Source of the DNA: an uncultured Roseiflexus sp.
Lineage (GTDB): Bacteria; Chloroflexota; Chloroflexia; Chloroflexales; Roseiflexaceae
Assembly (NCBI GenBank): GCA_937935075.1
Contig: CALGYB010000040.1
Coordinates: forward strand, 1 to 64,000
Length of the DNA stretch: 64,000 bases
Reading direction: 5' to 3'
The notes beneath the pieces are model-generated. The model saw nothing but the letters and a program-made list of their open reading frames with translations, did no database searches and was not told where the DNA came from. Below are positions 60,549 to 64,000 of the stretch, piece after piece (the stretch's first letter is position 1; each line of letters starts with the position of its first letter). Both the position numbers and the translations under genes were made by a program.

Positions 60549-61466
60549 CTACGCCGGCGTACCCGCCGCCGGTTCGGGTGGCTCATCGGTTTCGGCGGCG
60601 GTTTCATACGGCAGCGCGGTTGACCCATCCGGTACGGGAGATGCGTTCTCCGCGCACTCATGGTTGCCTGGCGCAATCTCTTTCAACTGTTGCTGCACCA
60701 GGTCGTGCAGGGCTGCCAGCGTTGCTTCGGCAGCCGCCGGGTCGCTGCTCAACTGCTGGTGCACCGTATCGAGTTGCAGATTGATATATGCCAGGGTATG
60801 GTGCATCCCGTCGCGCATATCCGCCAGCGCCTGTTCACGGCTCTGCAGCATGTCCAGGCGCCGCAGCAGCGGCGTCACCCGTTCGATCTCGGAGTGAGCG
60901 GCGTGCAGGTCGCGCTCCAGGAGGGCGCGTTCCTCCCGCTCGTCGAAGAAGAGCCGGATGTACAGAAACAGCAGCGGCAGCCAGGCAATGACAGCCGTAA
61001 GACCCGCTGCACTTCCCCAGCGCTGTGTTGCCACGGCATCGTACAGCCCAATCGGTCCTGCCAGCGTCAGGAGCAAGATCGGAAACGGCAACCACCAGCG
61101 CCGGATCGGCGCTGCGGCTGCAACCTGCCCCAGCATTGCCAGCAGCAGCAGGGCGAACCACCCGCTCGCCGGCGCCAGCGCCAGCACCAGAACATACTCA
61201 ACAGCCAGGACAATCAAGAGGTCGCGGTAGGACGGAGGCCACTCGCCGCGCGCGTGACGCACCGGCGCCCAGAGCCAGCGGTGCGCGATCAGGAATGCCA
61301 GCGCCAGCAGAAGCATCCAGAGACCGCGCGCGTTCCAGAGACCGCCGTGCCGGGCTGCGTCGAACAACCCCGCGCCAATGGCGACCGTCAGAAACGCATC
61401 CCAGAAGACGGCAAAATGACGCCGCCAGGATGCGTGATGAGTGACAGGTGACGGGTGATGAGCCAT
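60549..61466 (-). CDS. Membrane protein with histidine-kinase-like dimerisation segment but no ATPase domain
   Basis: Multi-TM N-terminus; ERALLERDLHAAHSEIERVTPLLRRLDML...ALADMRDGMHHTLAYINLQLDTVHQQL. Confidence 0.6.
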   Translation of the reverse strand: MAHHPSPVTHHASWRRHFAVFWDAFLTVAIGAGLFDAARHGGLWNARGLWMLLLALAFLIAHRWLWAPVRHARGEWPPSYRDLLIVLAVEYVLVLALAPASGWFALLLLAMLGQVAAAAPIRRWWLPFPILLLTLAGPIGLYDAVATQRWGSAAGLTAVIAWLPLLFLYIRLFFDEREERALLERDLHAAHSEIERVTPLLRRLDMLQSREQALADMRDGMHHTLAYINLQLDTVHQQLSSDPAAAEATLAALHDLVQQQLKEIAPGNHECAENASPVPDGSTALPYETAAETDEPPEPAAGTPA

Positions 61467-61586
61467 GCAGTCTGCACTGAGTGACGAGTAATGAGTGATG
61501 AGGCCACGAAGTTGGCATCATTCGCAGAGTAAATATCTGGTTCTCACTTTGCGCCTTTGCGCCTTTGTGTGAGTCTCATCGAGACG

Positions 61587-63005
61587 TCACACAACCGGCG
61601 GGCGCCGCCGCCCGTATCCGGTCGCCTGCTCGAAAGCGTGCGCCAGTTGCAACACGCCAAAGTCATTGCGGTAGCGCCCGACCAGTTGCAATCCAACCGG
61701 CAATCCGTCGTTCGTGAACCCGGCAGGAACAGCAATGACCGGCAGGCTGGTGATCGAGACGTAATAACACGACCGCATCCAGTCGATGTACGTTTCCATC
61801 GCAACACCGTTGATCTCCGTCACATACGGCTGCTCGATGGGGAAGGGCGGAACCTGGACAACCGGCAGCGCCAGGAACTCATACGTCTTCATGAATCGGC
61901 GCATCCGGTGGTAGAGCGCCGTGCGCAGCCGTTCGGCATGCCCGATCTGCGGTCCTTTCAGGGCGCGTCCTCGTTCGATCTCCCAAAGAATGGTCTCTTT
62001 GATCAGGTGACGATGGGTGTCGGCAAGTTCGCCGAATTTTTGTTCATATCCCCAGGCGCGCCATATCCTGAACGCTTCGTCGGCGCCGCTGAAATCCGGT
62101 TCGACCTCTTCGACGATACAACCAATCGCTTCGAGCGCCGGGCGCGCCTCTTCGAGCACGGCGGTTACCTGTGGATCGACAGGCAACCCGCCGGCGGTGC
62201 GGCTCCACGCCACCCGCACGCCGCGGAAGTCGCGTTCGAGCGGCTGCCGAAAGTGCGCCCCCGGTTTCTGGAGCGCAATCGGCGAGCAGGGGTGCGGTCC
62301 GGCAATCGCGCTGAGCATAAGCGCAGCATCCGCGACAGTACGCGCCATTGGACCGAGCACGCTGAGGGTTTGCCAGGCGGCGCGATCCGAGCAGGACGGC
62401 ACGCGCCCCGGCGATGGACGGAAACCGACCACGTTGCAGAAACTGGCCGGGTTGCGCAGTGAACCGCCGGTATCGCTGCCGTCGGCAATCGGGAGCATAC
62501 CGCACGCCAGGGCAACGGCTGCGCCGCCGCTGCTGCCGCCGCAGGTCTTCGAGAGGTTGTAGGGATTGCGGGTGGCGCCAAAGACCGGGTTGAACGTCTG
62601 GGAGCCGGCGCCGAACTCGGAGGTGTTGGTTTTGCCGATCATGATCGCGCCTGCCTTGCGCAGGCGGATTACGATCAGGTCATCGACGGCGGGAACGAAA
62701 TCGGCATAGATCGGCGAGCCGAACGTGGTGCGCACCCCTTTCGTCTGCACCAGGTCTTTATGCGCCACCGGCAGCCCGTGGAGCGGACCGACATCATCGC
62801 GGTGATGCAATGCGGCATCGGCGGCGCGCGCCCGTTCGAGCGCCTGCTCCGGCAGCAGCGTGACGATCGCGTTGACATGCGGATTTGTGCGTTCGATCTG
62901 GCGCAGGTGCGCTTCCATCACCTCGACGCACGACACCTCACGGCTACGGATACGCCGTGCAAGTTCAACGGCGGTCAGGAAACAGAGATCGTGCGGGTCG
63001 GTCAT
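61587..63005 (-). CDS. Amidase (amidase signature family, GatA-like)
   Basis: LPVAHKDLVQTKGVRTTFGSPIY; CGGSSGGAAVALACGMLPIADGSDTGGSLRNPASFCNVVGFRPSPGRVP. Confidence 0.95.
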   Translation of the reverse strand: MTDPHDLCFLTAVELARRIRSREVSCVEVMEAHLRQIERTNPHVNAIVTLLPEQALERARAADAALHHRDDVGPLHGLPVAHKDLVQTKGVRTTFGSPIYADFVPAVDDLIVIRLRKAGAIMIGKTNTSEFGAGSQTFNPVFGATRNPYNLSKTCGGSSGGAAVALACGMLPIADGSDTGGSLRNPASFCNVVGFRPSPGRVPSCSDRAAWQTLSVLGPMARTVADAALMLSAIAGPHPCSPIALQKPGAHFRQPLERDFRGVRVAWSRTAGGLPVDPQVTAVLEEARPALEAIGCIVEEVEPDFSGADEAFRIWRAWGYEQKFGELADTHRHLIKETILWEIERGRALKGPQIGHAERLRTALYHRMRRFMKTYEFLALPVVQVPPFPIEQPYVTEINGVAMETYIDWMRSCYYVSITSLPVIAVPAGFTNDGLPVGLQLVGRYRNDFGVLQLAHAFEQATGYGRRRPPVV

Positions 63006-63007
63006 CA

Positions 63008-63441
63008 TCATCCTGGGCCAGCCATCCCCACCGCCAGGAGGGTGACAAAGGCGAGAATGCACAGGAATGCGCTCAACGCCAGTTGGATATACCCCATAGT
63101 GATCCCGGCTCTGGCGCGTCCGCTTCCGCCGAGCCGCCCGTTCGACGCGGCAATCTCACGGCGCGCGCGGTGTCCTGCTACAATGGCGATGATCGAACAG
63201 ATGACCGGCGCCGTAAACCAGCCAAGAATGCCGAACACCAGACTGACGGTGGCTGCCGTGCTGATCGGCAGTGCGGATGTTTCGTAACCACCCGGCACAT
63301 ACGATGCCGTCTCCCCAGGAAATGAAGGATTGAATAATGGAGTGGTCGGCTTGCCTGCGCTTGAAACACGGATCTGCATGCCACAGAATGGGCAGAACTG
63401 TACGTCCGATTCCTCGATCAGACCGGCGCAACTCGGACATC

Positions 63442-63445
<4 letters not shown>
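63008..63445 (-). CDS. Zinc-ribbon membrane protein with DUF4190-like domain
   Basis: MRCPSCAGLIEESDVQFCPFCGMQI; STAATVSLVFGILGWFTAPVICSIIAIVAGHRARREI. Confidence 0.85.

Positions 63446-64000
<555 letters not shown>

Overview
The window is GC-rich chromosomal DNA. Gene content (PucC- and PuhE-like photosynthesis proteins, DUF58/MoxR clusters, Pro/Thr-rich tails, split his genes) looks like a filamentous anoxygenic phototroph of the Roseiflexus type; that taxonomic call comes from memory and was not computed. Most of the window is housekeeping: hisH-hisA-(coiled coil)-hisF, a HisRS/HisZ-like gene, hisG-hisD, a moaD-moaE fusion, HDAC-like, mutY-like, xseA/xseB, accB, mnmG, mnmE, an RpoD-type sigma factor, tRNA-Arg(CCG), an amidase and trpC (cut by the window edge). 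The most interesting locus is a minus-strand six-gene cluster, about 57789 down to 42408: acyl-CoA dehydrogenase, a 3120-aa iterative PKS / PUFA-synthase-like megaenzyme (KS-AT-KS-ACPx5-KR-DH), an Sfp-type phosphopantetheinyl transferase, acyl-CoA carboxylase carboxyltransferase, biotin carboxylase and biotin carrier. All five tandem carrier domains read [10 protein letters not shown] where PUFA-synthase ACPs normally have LGIDSIKRVE, so the expected phosphopantetheine serine is threonine in every copy. The megaenzyme has no recognisable ER or thioesterase domain. Other observations include a hairpin element family (one copy flanked by a 5-bp duplication), 8-bp GAGGCGAG arrays inside composite low-complexity spacers, an 87-bp tandem repeat next to a decayed toxin-antitoxin pair, receiver domains with Asp to Glu at the phospho-acceptor, a cNMP-binding/ferredoxin fusion next to pucC, and several candidate leaderless genes. 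All calls come from reading the sequence and the supplied ORF track; no database searches were run.
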